A DNA stretch of 64,000 nt from Enoplolaimus lenunculus (lineage: Eukaryota; Nematoda; Enoplea; Enoplida; Thoracostomopsidae). Each line of letters starts with the position of its first letter. Position 1 is the first letter of the stretch. Shown here in pieces: positions 24,000 to 35,902 of the stretch. Where the stretch lies: positions 67,501-131,500 of the forward strand of contig JASANG010001167.1 of assembly GCA_030248215.1 (NCBI GenBank), given 5' to 3'. Under the pieces are notes generated by a model. That model was not told the origin of the DNA, did no database searches, and saw only the letters and a program-made list of their open reading frames with translations. The translations under genes and the position numbers were made by a program.

Positions 24000-24147
24000 T
24001 CAACCGCTTTACCAAGCTGCTGTATATCCATCAATCTGAACAATGAAAAATGAGAAGACTGATTAAACTAAATACAGAGTTTCATTAAATCGTTTGCATG
24101 ACAGAAACTTTTATTTTGACAACAAGCGCCTAACCAACGTATTTGTA

Positions 24148-26413
24148 TAAAACCAACCATTGGGGCGAAACAACCACGGGGTGACATTGTTCGTTGGGTG
24201 AACCAACCGTTGGGGTGAAGCCAACCATTGGGCTGAAACCAACCGTTAAAGCAGCCGGTGGAGTGAAACCAAGCGTTGGGGTGAAACCAACCGTTGGGGT
24301 GAAACCAATCGTTTGGGTGAAACCAACCGTTGGGTTGAAACCAACCATTGGGGTGAAACCAACCGTTAGGGTGAAACCAAGCGTTAGGGTGAAACCAACC
24401 CTTGGGATGAAACTAACCGTTGGGGGGAAACCAACCGTTGGGGTGAAACCAACCGTGCGGGTGAAACCAACCCTTGGGGTGAAACCAACCGTTAGGGTGA
24501 AACCAACCCTTGGGGTGAAACTAACCGTTGGGGGGAAACCAACCGTTAGGGTGAAACCAACCCTTGGGGTGAAACTAACCGTTGGGGGGAAACCAACCGT
24601 TGGGGTGAAACCAACCCTTGGGGTGAAACTAACCGTTGGGGGGGAACCAACCGTTGGGGGGAAACCAACCGTTGGGGTGAAACCAACCGTTTGGTTAAAA
24701 CTAACCGTTGCGGTGAAACCAACCGTTGGGGTAAAACCAATCGTTGGGGTGAAACCAACCGTTGAGGTGAAACCAACCGTTGGGGTGAAACCAACCGTTG
24801 GGGTGAAAGTAACCGTTGCGGTGAAACCAACCGTTGGGGTAAAACCAATCGTTGGGGTGAAACTAACCGTTTGGGTGAAACCAATCGTTTGGGTGAAACC
24901 AACCGTTGGTGTAAAATCAACCGTTGGGGTGAAACCAACCGTGTGGGTGAAAGCAACCGTTGGGGTGAAACTGACCGTTGCGGTGAAACCAAGCGTTGGG
25001 GTAAAACCAATCGGTGGGCTGAAACCAACCGTTAAAGCAGCCGGTGGAGTGAAACCAAACGTTGGGGTGAAACCAACCGTTGGGGTGAAACCAATCGTTT
25101 GGGTGAAACCAACCGTTGGGTTGAAACCAACCATTGGGGTGAAACCAACCGTTAGGGTGAAACCAACCGTTAGGGTGAAACCAACCCTTGGGGTGAAACT
25201 AACCGTTGGGGGGAAACCAACCGTTGGGGTGAAACCAACCGTGCGGGTGAAACCAACCGTTTGGCTAAAACTAACCGTTGCGGTGAAACCAACCGTTGGG
25301 GTAAAACCAATCGTTGGGGTGAAACCAACCGTTGAGGTGAAACCAACCGTTGGGGTGAAACTAACCGTTGGGGTGGTACCAACCGTTGGGGTGAAACCAG
25401 CCGTGCGGGTGAAACCAACCGAGCGGGTGAAACCAACCGTTGGGGTGAAAGTAACCGTTGCGGTGAAACCAACCGTTGGGGTAAAACCAATCGTTGGGGT
25501 GAAACTAACCGTTTGGGTGAAACCAATCGTGTGGGTGAAACCAATCGTTGCGGTGAAATCAACCGTTGGGGTGAAACCAACAGTGCGGGTGAAACCAACC
25601 GTTGCGGTGAAACCAACCGTTGGGGTGAAACCAACCATTGGGGTGAAACCAACCGTTTGGATGAAACTAACCGTTGCGATGAAACCAACCGTTGGGGTGA
25701 AACCAACCGTTGGGGTGAAACCAACCGTTGGGGTGAAACCAACCGTTGGGGTGAAACCAACCGTTGGGGTGAAACCAACCGTTGGGGTGAAACCAACCGT
25801 TGGGTTAAACCAACCGTTGGGGTGAAACCAACCGTTGGGGTGAAACCAACCGTTGGGGTGAAACCAACCGTTGGGGTTAAACCAACCGTTGGGGTGAAAC
25901 CAACCGTTGGGGTGAAACGGACTGTTGGAGTGAAACCGACTGTTGGAGTGAAAGCAACCGTTGGGGTGAAACCAACCGTTGGGGTGAAACCAACCGTTGG
26001 GGTGAAGCAAACCGTTGGGGTGAAACCAACCGTTTGGATGAAACTAATCGTTGCGGTGAAACCAACCGTTGGGGTGAAACTAACCGTTGGGGTGAAACCA
26101 ACCGTTGGGGTGAAACCAACCGTTGGGGTGAAACCAACCGTTGGGGTGAAACCAACCGTTGGGGTGAAACCAACCGTTGGGGAGAAACCAACCGTTGGGG
26201 TGAAACCAACCGTTGGGGTGAAACCAACCGTTGGGGTGAAACGGACTGTTGGAGTGAAACCAACCGTTGGGGTGAAACCGATTGTTGGAGTGAAAGCAAC
26301 CGTTGGGGTGAAACCAACCGTTGGGGTGAAACCAACCGTTGGGGTGAAACCAACCGTTGGGGTGAAACCAACCGTTGGGGTGAAACCGACAGTTGGGGTG
26401 AAACCAACGTCTG
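24148..26413. repeat. 18-bp minisatellite array 1
   Basis: About 125 copies of GTGAAACCAACCGTTGGG with scattered point variants (CCATTG, CCCTTG, GCGTTG). A segment starting GTTAAAGCAGCCGGTGG at 24245 recurs at 25031, showing a higher-order duplication of about 786 bp. The 18-bp unit is a multiple of three and lacks stops in five of six frames, so very long open frames exist on both strands; they read VKPTVG, ETNRWG, PTVGFT, QRLVSP or PNGWFH repeats. I treat these as by-products. Confidence 0.95.
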
Positions 26414-26414
26414 C

Positions 26415-26505
26415 CATTACTTGAGTACCAACATGCAAACTAAACTGAAAATACGCACTTGAGAAGCGCGAACCATATATATGAACACTATCGTGTTCAT
26501 ATGAT
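26415..26505. mobile_element. Tail of composite unit 1 with hairpin
   Basis: Starts ATTACTTGAGTACCAACATGC and ends in a hairpin: stem ATATGAACAC (26479-26488), loop TATC, stem GTGTTCATAT (26493-26502). It is repeated after array 2 with a changed loop and an intact stem. Confidence 0.8.
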
Positions 26506-26580
26506 TTATCGGATACCGTAACCGCAGCCGGACTGTGGATTTTTAGCTGGATATAGCATCTAAAACATGCCCGAAAATAC

Positions 26581-27479
26581 AACTAGAAAAAATGCTCAGC
26601 ACTTGAGCAGCAAGGGATATGTTTCATATTCCTATTAAAACTTTGGTAAACTAGATCAGCACATTCGCTTGATGTAAGCTGGAAAAGTATTAAGAAACAA
26701 TAGCGTCCAAAATCATGTTAACTATTAATTTTTCTGAAACATCTTGCGGACAGCAAATCTATTTCTAACTTTAAACTTTTTGACAGGATTTGTTGGGAAT
26801 TTTCAGAAATTTCTTAGGGTCGCAGAGACATGGCTGAGGTATACCGCTCTTTGATTTTGCCACATTAATCGAAGTTGCCAGAATACGGTGCGATTTGTGA
26901 GCTTCTATAGTCGTGACTATGTAGTGAAATAGATAACTCGGGTGGGAAATGCGCATTTATAGAATTTGTCACTAAGGTCAAAAACCGAGTAAATTCAAAG
27001 TTACTTATAAGTGGAGCTTTTTTAAATCATCAATTGCGATTCGTTTTGTGACGTCTGTTTAAGAAAGTATGTAACAAAATTGGTCATCAGGACTAACACA
27101 GCCATTATGTCGCCAAACAATGCTCTTATGAAATTCAATTAACTATGGTAATACAAAGCCATAGGTAAATTTAATACGTTCTTGTGGAGAACTTCAATAT
27201 ACATTCATGGATTCCCAGCTAAATCTGTCTGCATTTCAGAAATTATTTCGCTTTGCATTCAAGAAAAGCATCTGTTTCTTACAAAAAGAAAATTACAGAA
27301 ATTTTGCTGTCCGCAATATGTTTCAGAAAAATTAATAGTTAACATGATTTTGGACGCTATTGTTTCTTAATACTTTTCCAGCTTACATCAAGCGAATGTG
27401 CTGATCTAGTTTACCAAAGTTTTAATAGGAATATGAAACATATCCCTTGCTGCTCAAGTGCTGAGCATTTTTTCTAGTT
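26581..27479. mobile_element. Inverted-repeat head of composite unit 2
   Basis: Same inverted termini as 23158-23999 (AACTAGAAAAAATGCTCAGC and its complement). Arms and loop are colinear with small indels. It starts 76 bp after the tail of unit 1, so the two units are arranged head to tail. Confidence 0.85.
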
Positions 27480-27509
27480 TCAACCGCTTTACCAAGCTGC
27501 TGCATTAAT

Positions 27510-29322
27510 CTATGAGGGTGACATCGTCCGTTGCGGTGAAGCTAACCGTTTGTGTGAAACCAACCCTTGGGCTGAAACCGACCGTTGAGGGGAAACCAGC
27601 CGTTAGAGTGAAACCAACCTCTGGGGCAAAATTAACCGCTGGGGTGAAATTAACCGCTGGGGTGAAACGAACCGTTGGGGCAAGACCAACCGTTGGGGCA
27701 AAACCAACCGTTGGGGTGAAACCAACCGTTGGAGTGAAACCAACCGTTGGGTTGAAACCAACCGTTAGGGTGAAACCAACCGTTGGGGTGAAACCGACCG
27801 TTGGGGTGAAACCGACCGTTGGGTTGAAACCAACCGTTGGGGTGAAGCCAACTGTCGAGGTGAAACCAATCGTTGGGGTGAAACCAACCGTTGGGGTGAA
27901 ATCAACCGTTAGGTGAAATCAACCGTTGGGCTGAAACCAACCATTGGGTTGAAACCAACCGTTAGGGTGAAACCAACCGTTGGGGTGAAACCGACAGTTG
28001 GGGTGAAACCGACCGTTGGGTTGAAACCAACCGTTGGGGTGAAGCCAACTGTCGAGGTGAAACCAACCGTTGAGGTGAAACCAACCGTTGGGGTAAAATC
28101 AACAGTTGGAGCAAAACCAACCGTTGGGGTGAAACCAACCGTTGGGGTGAAACCGACTGTTGGTGTAAAACCAACCGTTGGGGTGAAACCAACCGTTAGG
28201 ATGAAACCAACCGTTGGGGTGAAACTAACCGTTGGGGTGAAACCAACCGTTGGGACAAAACCAACCGTTGGGACAAAACCAACCGTTGGGGCAAAACCAA
28301 CCGTTGGGGTGAAACCAACCTTTGAGGGTGAAACCAACTGTTGGGGTGAAACCAACCGTTGGGTTGAAACCAACCGTTGGGGTGAAACCGACCGTTGGGG
28401 TGAAACCGACTGTTGGGGTGAAACCAACCGTTTGGGTGAAACCAACCGTTGGCGTGAAACCAACCATTGGGGCAAAACCAACCGTTGCGGTAAAACCGAC
28501 TGTTGGGGTGGAACCAACCGTTGGGGTTAAACCAACCGTTGGGGTGAAAACAACCGTTGGGGCAAAACCAACCGTTGGGATGAAACCAACCGTTGGATTG
28601 AAACCAACCGTTGGGGTGAAACCAACCGTTGGGGCAAAACCAAACGTTGGGATGAAACCGAAACCAGCCGTTGGGGTGAAACCAACCGTTTGGGTGAAAC
28701 CGACTGTTGTGGTGAAACCAACCGTTGGGGCGAAACCAACCGTTGGGGTGAAACCAACCGTTGGGGTGAAACCAACCGTTGGGGTGAAACCAACCGTTGG
28801 GGTGAAACCAACCGTTGGGGTGAAACCAACCGTTGGGGTGAAACCAAACGTTGGGGCAAAATCAACCGTTGGGGTGAAACCGACCGTTGGGGTGAAACCA
28901 ACCGTTAGGGTGAAACCAACCGTTGGGGTGAAACCAACCGTTGGGGTGAAACCAACCGTTGGGGTAAAACCAACCGTTGGGGTAAAACCGATTGTTGGGG
29001 TGAAACCAACCGTTGGGGTGAAACCAACCGTTGGGGTGAAACCAACCGTTGGGGTGAAACCAACCGTTGGGGTGAAACCAACCGTTGGGGTGAAACCAAC
29101 CGTTGGGGTGAAACCAACCGTTGCGGTAAAACCGACTGTTGGTGTGAAACCAACCGTTGGGGTTAAACCAACCGTTGGGGTGAAAACAACCGTTGGGGCA
29201 AAACCAACCGTTGGGATAAAACCAACCCTTGGGTTGAAACCAACCCTTGGGTTGAAACCAACCCTTGGGTTGAAACCAACCCTTGGGTTGAAACCAACCC
29301 TTGGGGTGAAACTAACCGTAAG
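27510..29322. repeat. 18-bp minisatellite array 2
   Basis: About 100 copies of the same GTGAAACCAACCGTTGGG unit. The array opens with GGGTGACATCGTCCGTTG, matching GGGTGACATTGTTCGTTG at the start of array 1. Variant units with GCAAAACC are more common here than in array 1. It ends with five near-identical units carrying CCCTTGGGTTG, a sign of recent local expansion. Confidence 0.95.
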
Positions 29323-29530
29323 CTCTATAAAGTGGTGAAAGTTATAACCGTAAAATTACATAGCTAACGTGTAAAAAGTGTTGAACCAAAATGAAAAATT
29401 TCGTGCACTTTCAGTAAGGAGTTTTTTGACCGTAACTATTGAAGACCACACTGGTTTACCAAATCCTTTGGCACAAATATTCCCTACGTACCACGATACC
29501 AATGTACGAAATTTAAACGATAGAGGTCTG
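29323..29530. other. Unit 2-specific insert before the tail
   Basis: About 208 bp with no counterpart in unit 1. No gene seen. Confidence 0.5.
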
Positions 29531-29625
29531 ATATTACTTAAGCACCAACATGCGAAATAAACTGAAAATACGCGCTTGAGATGCGCGAATCATATATATG
29601 AACACTACCGTGTTCATATGATTTC
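29531..29625. mobile_element. Tail of composite unit 2 with hairpin
   Basis: Starts ATTACTTAAGCACCAACATGC. The hairpin has stem ATATGAACAC (29596-29605), loop TACC and stem GTGTTCATAT (29610-29619). The stem is identical to that at 26479; the loop differs by one transition. Confidence 0.8.
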
Positions 29626-29995
29626 GCCCAAATTATATATCATATCTACTTGTAAACCGCAGTTATGTACTATTCTGGGACCTGCCACTGCCGCAAATAA
29701 CGCGTATCCGGCAAGTTTAAACCGGATACCACCGAATATTGGGTTGGTCGCTCCCCGGATTCGCGTAACAAACAAATTGGGCCAAAATTTCTCTTAGGAA
29801 ACAGACAAAGCCCACAGTCCCCCCCCAACTTAGCCATCGATTTGCAATTACCACAGCCAGCTGTACGCATTACTCACGGCCGGTTTCGAAAAAGCGATTA
29901 ACATATTGTTTTTTTATGTAATTTGTCAAACCATAACCTCTGGCACTTATGTATCTAAAAACGGTAAAATACGATTTTTGAAGCATGAACTCTTG

Positions 29996-30152
29996 GGGCC
30001 AATGTATCGAACAGGACTGTAACAGTAAGTAGTATAAACATATTCTTAAGCCTATGCCTAAGCACAAGCCTTGTGGGGAGGACTTTTCGACTGTGGTGGG
30101 GTGAGGACTTTTCGACTGTGGTGGCGGGAGGACTTTTCGACTGTGGGGGGAC
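29996..30152. repeat. Family D fragment with a 25-bp minisatellite
   Basis: 29996-30073 is a D terminus (CCAATGTATCGAACAGGACT, AGTATAAACATATTC, GCCTATGCCTAAGC). It breaks into three tandem copies of a 25-26-bp unit around GAGGACTTTTCGACTGTGG (30074-30152). Confidence 0.75.
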
Positions 30153-31419
30153 CATGACAAAAGTGACGAATTTGTTACAGAACGCAATCCTGAACTGCTC
30201 GTTTCAAAAATTCTGACTTCACAAATGGCTTATGACAACGGCTGTCGCGTATTTTAAAATAATGTTAAAAGTTAAAAACGCGAAATACGTCGAATCAAAA
30301 ATGAAAAAATATAAAATGTCATGACAACACACGTATAATTATTCACATGTAAAACAACGTATCAACATAGAACAACAACATAAATACATAAAAGCGTCAA
30401 AAGGTGAATCTTATAGTCTAAAAACGCTTTCAAAAAAGTAAACACATGTCATAAACAACAATATGTAACAAAATAAAGTAACTCTGCGGTCAATAATAAA
30501 ATAAAATACCTGTACACTTCAATATTTACACTCCAATACATAAACATACACATAATCACATCAATAACTGTATCGAACTTCCAGCAAAAACATATTCACA
30601 ACACAATGGTAGGGATCCAGAATATTCACCAGTCGTAGTGGGAATACATTTATTGAGCGAAGCTCGAACACACGTAAGCAATTAAGGTAATATGCAAATA
30701 AGTTATTAGCTAACTATTCATTTATCGGTTTTGGAGGTTTGTAAGCAATTTCCTCAGATTCCTCGCACCCAAAAACCCTTCAGCCACCCTATAATTTTTG
30801 GAATAATTTAAAACGTCCTGATTTTGTCTTGTCAATTAAGCTAATATTCAAATTAACTATTCGCTAACTATTCAATTATCGGTGTTGGAGGTTTGTAAAC
30901 AATTTATTCAGATTCCTCGCACCCAAAAACCTTCAGTGAACCCTAATAATTATTGAAATAATTTAAAAAGTCATAGTTTTGCCTTGTTAATTAAGCTAAT
31001 ATGCAAATTAGGTATTAGCTAACTATCCAATTATCGGTTTTGGATGTTTGTAAACTATTTATTCAAACTCTATGCGCCTAAAAACCCTTTAGTGCTGAAA
31101 TTATACTGCTTTTAACTTTAATAATTAGTGAAATATTGTAAAAAGTCCTAATTTAGGCTTATAAACTATGCTAATATGCAAATTATCTATTAGCTAACTG
31201 CTCAATCATCGGTTTTGGAGGTTTGTAAATAGTGTACGCAGATTCCTCGCACCCAAAAACCCTTTATTTAATGCTAAAATTAGATTGCTTTTTACTGTAA
31301 TAATGAGTGAAATATTATGGAAGGTCCTAATTTAGGCTTAATTAATTATGCAAATTATCCTGTAGCTACTAAACGGCTTGCAATTTTAAAACCGCAATGC
31401 GAGGTTAACACCCCAGGAT

Positions 31420-31600
31420 AATTGGCTTTCAAACAAAAAAAGTTTATCAAAATCGGTTCAACCGTTCATGAGATTCTCTTCGGACGGACAGACGGACAGA
31501 CGGACGGACGGACATCCACGTTTCCACCTCCAAGTACAAAACATAAAACGCTTCGCGAAACTCCGAGCTTCGCTCAAAAAGGTGATGACCGACGCTATAT
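31420..31600 (+). repeat. Degenerate transposon 3'-tail-like segment with GACG repeats
   Basis: Reads ATCAAAATCGGTTCAACCG, TTCATGAGATTCTC, then GGACGGACAGACGGACAGAC. Phrases of this kind are common near 3' ends of RTE-like LINEs and related repeats in invertebrates. Only this tail-like part is seen, so the class is uncertain. Confidence 0.35.
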
Positions 31601-31615
31601 ATATATAACAGTGAA

Positions 31616-31791
31616 CGGCCGGGTCCATCGCCAGAAGGCGGTCAGGGGGGGACTCAGCCCACCCCTTGGACAAATTTTGGATCCCTCACGAAACTTTCAA
31701 TCTTGCGTGTACTGTCATCGATACCGCTTGTATGCCCCTCGTGAAAATTTCTAGCCCTCCCTAGTAAGCTGAGCTCTGGCTACGGGCCGGA
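31616..31791. mobile_element. Family B hAT-like element nested in the foldback
   Basis: Starts CGGCCGGGTCCATCGCC and ends GGCTACGGGCCGG. Internal blocks match family B. Confidence 0.6.
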
Positions 31792-31904
31792 ACGAACCAA
31801 GTTAGTGGAAAGCGAAACCGAAACGCAATTTCAGCATTAAATCTTTAATACAATATATACTTTCGTTTTGATGCCTATTCGGGGGTCTGGATGGGTTCCC
31901 TTGT

Positions 31905-32100
31905 CAGCGGCGGATCCAAAAATTTTTGACGGGGGGCGGGCTGGTAAAAGTTACGATACGAAAAAATTGTAAGGTAGGGACTTTATCATTTTATCACAAA
32001 AAATGCCGCAGGAAAAATTGTCTTACACAAAATATTCAGAGGGGAACAAATTGTAAGGTAAAGGACATTACCATTTTAACACAAAAAATAATATAACTGG
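31905..32100. mobile_element. Family C hAT-like element nested in the foldback
   Basis: Starts CAGCGGCGGATCCAAAAATT, then poly-G and AAAAATTGTAAGGTAGGGAC. The bases just before it (31800-31904) resemble the opposite end of another C copy, so two may abut. Confidence 0.6.
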
Positions 32101-33229
32101 GAATAAGTTCACCCCTTGAGACTCATACTCAAACACCACACCAGAAATCCTTGGACTCACCCCCGCCATTATCGACAACAATCAAGTGAGACAGCAACCT
32201 TAACTGGCAAATGAGTGTGGATTTGATGAGGACGCATTGCACGTTGTCCCGTCTCACGGTCTGCCACTGGAAGGAGTCGTATAAATCGAAATTTAGCGCC
32301 CAGCCCCCTCCTCAAAAGTTAAATTTGTAAACAACGCTCTCAAAATAAACAACACCAAAACGACGTGTCGTATAAAACAGCGTTGCAACTATAATTAATA
32401 TGTAAAATGTCGAGAATTGTTGAGCTCTGAGATACGTTTACGCATAGCTCCCACCCTCACGTAGCCCCCTATAAAGCTCTTTGCCGAATAGTTGTCAGTC
32501 GCGTTCCTTCCCTAGAAAAAATTCAGTCTCGTTGGCAGGTATCAGAAATCTGACGCATCCATGGCGGAACCACCTCGGCGGGGCCTCGAACACAGATGAA
32601 AAGGCAAGATTTTGTATTTAAGAAAGCGTTCGGTTTATCGCTTGCGAGTTTCCTTTCACTATTATATCCGTAATTTTTAAAAATGGTTTTATTCGGCACT
32701 ATGATAAATCTCTGCAATGTACGTTCGACTCTTGTACACGTTAACACAATGAAAGACATACAATTAAACTTAGGATTAGGTTTTAGGCAAAATAAACAAC
32801 TCGTCTACACATATTATGGAAGCGTTTACCTATTAAGCATTAGTAAAACTTAAGGCAAAGCCTTAACCTCAAATGTAGATGAGAGGAAACTGTTCAAAAC
32901 CCCCGATCTGCCACCGGCTACCAGTACTGATTGAAGCACAAAAAACTCGTCAAAAAACCGACTATTTTAGAGGGTAAACACAGTCTGCCGAGAATGGAGA
33001 CGATTATGGCAGGTACCAAGACACTTGACGGACGCCGGCAACGAAAAACGACTAAAATATTGGCTTCTAAAATAGAACTCGCGTTTAGGCATCAATAGAT
33101 CAGTAAAGATGAATCTTTGCCGACCGGACAAAAACAGAGTTGACTTAGGCGCCGGGGGGAGCTACCTCCATTTCCCCTCATAGAAGTACTTCACCTATCC
33201 CTGGCGTCGCTCTTGATATTGCTCGTTTG

Positions 33230-33376
33230 GTTGTTGTTTAGTTGTTGCAGTTGTAGTTGTTATTTTGTTGTTATATATAATTATTTTTATTATCATTGTT
33301 AATATTATTGTTTTTATTGTTGTAGTGGTTGTCGTCGTTGTTGTTGCTGTTGTTTTTGTTGTTTTTGTAGTTTTTC

Positions 33377-33474
<98 letters not shown>

Positions 33475-33550
33475 GCTGTTGTTTTTGTTGTTTTTGTTGT
33501 TTTTGTAAATTTTGTTGTTGTTGTTGTTGTTGTTATTGTTGCTGTTGTCT

Positions 33551-33585
<35 letters not shown>

Positions 33586-33690
33586 GCTGTTGTTTATATT
33601 GTTTTTGTTGTCTTTGTTGTTTTTGTTTATTTTGTTGTTTTTGTTGTTGTTGCTGTTGTTTTTATTTTTGTTGTTGTTGTTGTTGTTGTC
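33230..33690 (+). repeat. Long TTG triplet microsatellite
   Basis: About 460 bp of GTT/TTG with occasional CTG, TTT and ATT. It reads as poly-Val, poly-Leu or poly-Cys in the three plus frames. Not coding. Confidence 0.95.
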
Positions 33691-33956
33691 TGTCGTTGTT
33701 GAAGCTGCTAGTCTGGTTTGTTGTTACTGCTGCGATATTGTATTAAAATACGTTTCCTTGCAAGTTGTAATCGATTTAATGTTGTAAAAGATAAAAATAT
33801 ACGAAACTTTCATAGATTTTGTGTTTTAAAATTTATCCAATCTTTAAAAAAAGAAGTCAAAACTTAATACTTCGAGCAGTTTTCTCGCATTTGATCGAGC
33901 AACGAAAACTTGTTTTAATATCAACACAGCTGTTTGTGAAGTATACTTTACATGTT

Positions 33957-34113
33957 TAACGGCGGCGCTATACTTGTGATGACGTTCGACGCCATCCGTT
34001 ACCGTGCGGTGCAGGCCGTCGCCGTGAATTACTCGTTTACGATGCCGTTTAGTGATGGACGGCAACGGACGGTGACGGACGACGCTGCACTACAAGTATA
34101 GCACCATCCTTAG
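33957..34113. mobile_element. Family E TIR element nested in the foldback
   Basis: Ends TTAACGGCGGCGCTATACTT and AAGTATAGCACCATCCTTA are inverted repeats of about 22 bp. The interior has CGTTACCGTGCGGTG and GGCAACGGACGGTGACGG. Confidence 0.8.
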
Positions 34114-35007
34114 TAGGCCTGTAGCCACAGGAGGCCATGGGGCTCAGGATAAAAAATGAAACCAACGAAAATTTCTTATACCAATCCATAGAATTCAACA
34201 AGTAAGCAATCTAATTTCAGCATTAAAGGTTTTGGGTGCGAGAAATCTGAATAGACCGTTTACAACCTTTCAAAACTGATAATTGAGCAGATAGCTAATA
34301 GATAATTTGCATATTAACATAGTTTTAATGCCAAAGTTAGGACTTTTTACAATATTTCACTAATTCTTAATGTTAAAAGCAATCTAATTTCAGCGCTAAA
34401 AAGTTTTTAGGTGCGATGAATCTGAATAAATTGTTTACAAACCTCTAAAACCGATAATTGAAAAGTTAGCTAATAGATAATTTGCATATAAGGTAAGCCT
34501 AAATTGGGCATTTTTACAATATTTCAGTAATTATTAGGATTACAAGCAATCTAATTTCAGCAATAATGGGTTTTTGGGTGCGAGGAATTTGAATAAATTG
34601 TTTAAAATCTTCAAAACAGATAAATGAATAGTTAGCTAATAACTAATTTGCATATTACCTTAATTGCTTACGTGTGTGCGAACTTCGCTCAGTAATGTAG
34701 TCCCACTACAACTGGTTTACCCTACTGGTAAGTTATCGAAAACCTTTGTAAGCTTCTCCTGAAAATTTTTAGTCCTCTTAGCAAAGTAAGCTGGCTATAT
34801 GGGTAATAATTAGACAATTATTTTAGCGTCAGTTTTTGTCTACGTTTACATTTTATTAAGGGATGGCTGGAAATCATTGATCTGCTACGTATGCTTGGAA
34901 ATATTGGCGATGAAAATCTTGCAACAAGCTTTGATAAAACAGTAACACGCAGACATACTAAACAGCTTATGCAGGTAAATACACCGGTAGTTTATACCCA
35001 TACTTAC

Positions 35008-35168
35008 CGGGCACGTAGTCAGAAACGACGACGGGGTTCAGCCCCTCTGGAAAAGATTTGGCCACCCTAGAAAATCTTCAACCATGCTTGTACGCAATCG
35101 AAAACCTTTGTATGCCCGTTCTAATAAATGTTTTGCCCTCCCAACAACGTGAGCTGGCTTTGGGCCTC
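35008..35168. mobile_element. Family B hAT-like element
   Basis: Ends CGGGCACGTAGTCAG and GGCTTTGGGCCTC. Flanks ATACTTAC and ATCCATAC agree at 6 of 8 positions. A second B fragment lies at 34735-34800. Confidence 0.65.
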
Positions 35169-35767
35169 ATCCATACATATCGTTTGTACTCAAACACAAA
35201 CTATTTTTAGTGGAACCAGAAAAATAAAACACACGTTCCCACGTCTGGCGCGTTGCCAAGATTTTCATTTTCGTCCAGGAGGGAATAACAGATAACACCC
35301 ACATGTAAACGAAAATTTTTTTGACCTCCAGAATTTCAGAAGGGAACTCTACAAACAGCTAAAACCGATTTTCTTATTCTTCGCCAGAAATTTCGGAAGG
35401 AAATATATCTCCTTTGTTTCTTGTTTTCAATGCACCCTGTACGATATGCGTGTCGGGTCCGTTGTATATCAGCGGACAATATGGTAAATGACTCTCAGGG
35501 GGGGGGCAGAAATAGAGCCGCATAACCCATCAGTAGCTCAAACAAAACTGCCCGTAACAATACAGCTACGAAGGCAATAATCATTAATTGTTCATACGCG
35601 AAAAGATAAAAATTGAGTTGCAGCAAACTGGCTGCACTACAAATATCGGTGCCGACAGTCAAAAGTAAGCAAAGCCAATACGCATATGAAGCCAGGATTT
35701 TATTTTGGAAAAGTATAACTTTGCCTGGAATATTATTTTTTGCGAAGCATAGCTATTATTATGGTAT

Positions 35768-35820
35768 AACCGGAAGTCGGTTTTCGGTTCCGGCAGACCA
35801 TCAACGACTTCCGGGCTTCG
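35768..35820. repeat. Hairpin with CCGGAAGTCG arms
   Basis: CCGGAAGTCG and CGACTTCCGG are perfect 10-bp inverted arms about 30 bp apart, with an extra GGTTCCGG inside. Confidence 0.75.
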
Positions 35821-35902
35821 CTTTGCACAACCATGTGACAGGCGGACGCACGTACACGACACCAACTCTGCCATGCTGATGCTTCAAAAACAAACGCCGC
35901 AG

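Larger units (their letters stand above)
30608..34733. mobile_element. 4.1-kb foldback element with tandem-repeat arms
   Basis: Left end TAGGG..ACCAGTCGTAGTGGGAATAC and right end GTAGTCCCACTACAACTGGT..CCCTA are inverted; the arms continue inward through TGAGCGAAG and ACACACGTAAGCAATTAAGG. Each arm is a tandem array of units of about 155 bp containing GCTAACTATTCAATTATCGG and CCTCGCACCCAAAAACC. The left arm (30690-31400) has about four to five units; the right arm (34160-34670) has about three, inverted. The interior holds nested short elements and a TTG microsatellite, with no transposase, so it is non-autonomous. Confidence 0.8.

Noticed and set aside
24130-26010. Open frames of 300-626 codons on both strands
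   Set aside because: They are translations of the 18-bp minisatellite, present in several frames at once, with hexapeptide repeats such as PTVGFT and VKPTVG and no unique domain.
33265-33787. Poly-Val and poly-Leu frames
   Set aside because: TTG triplet microsatellite.
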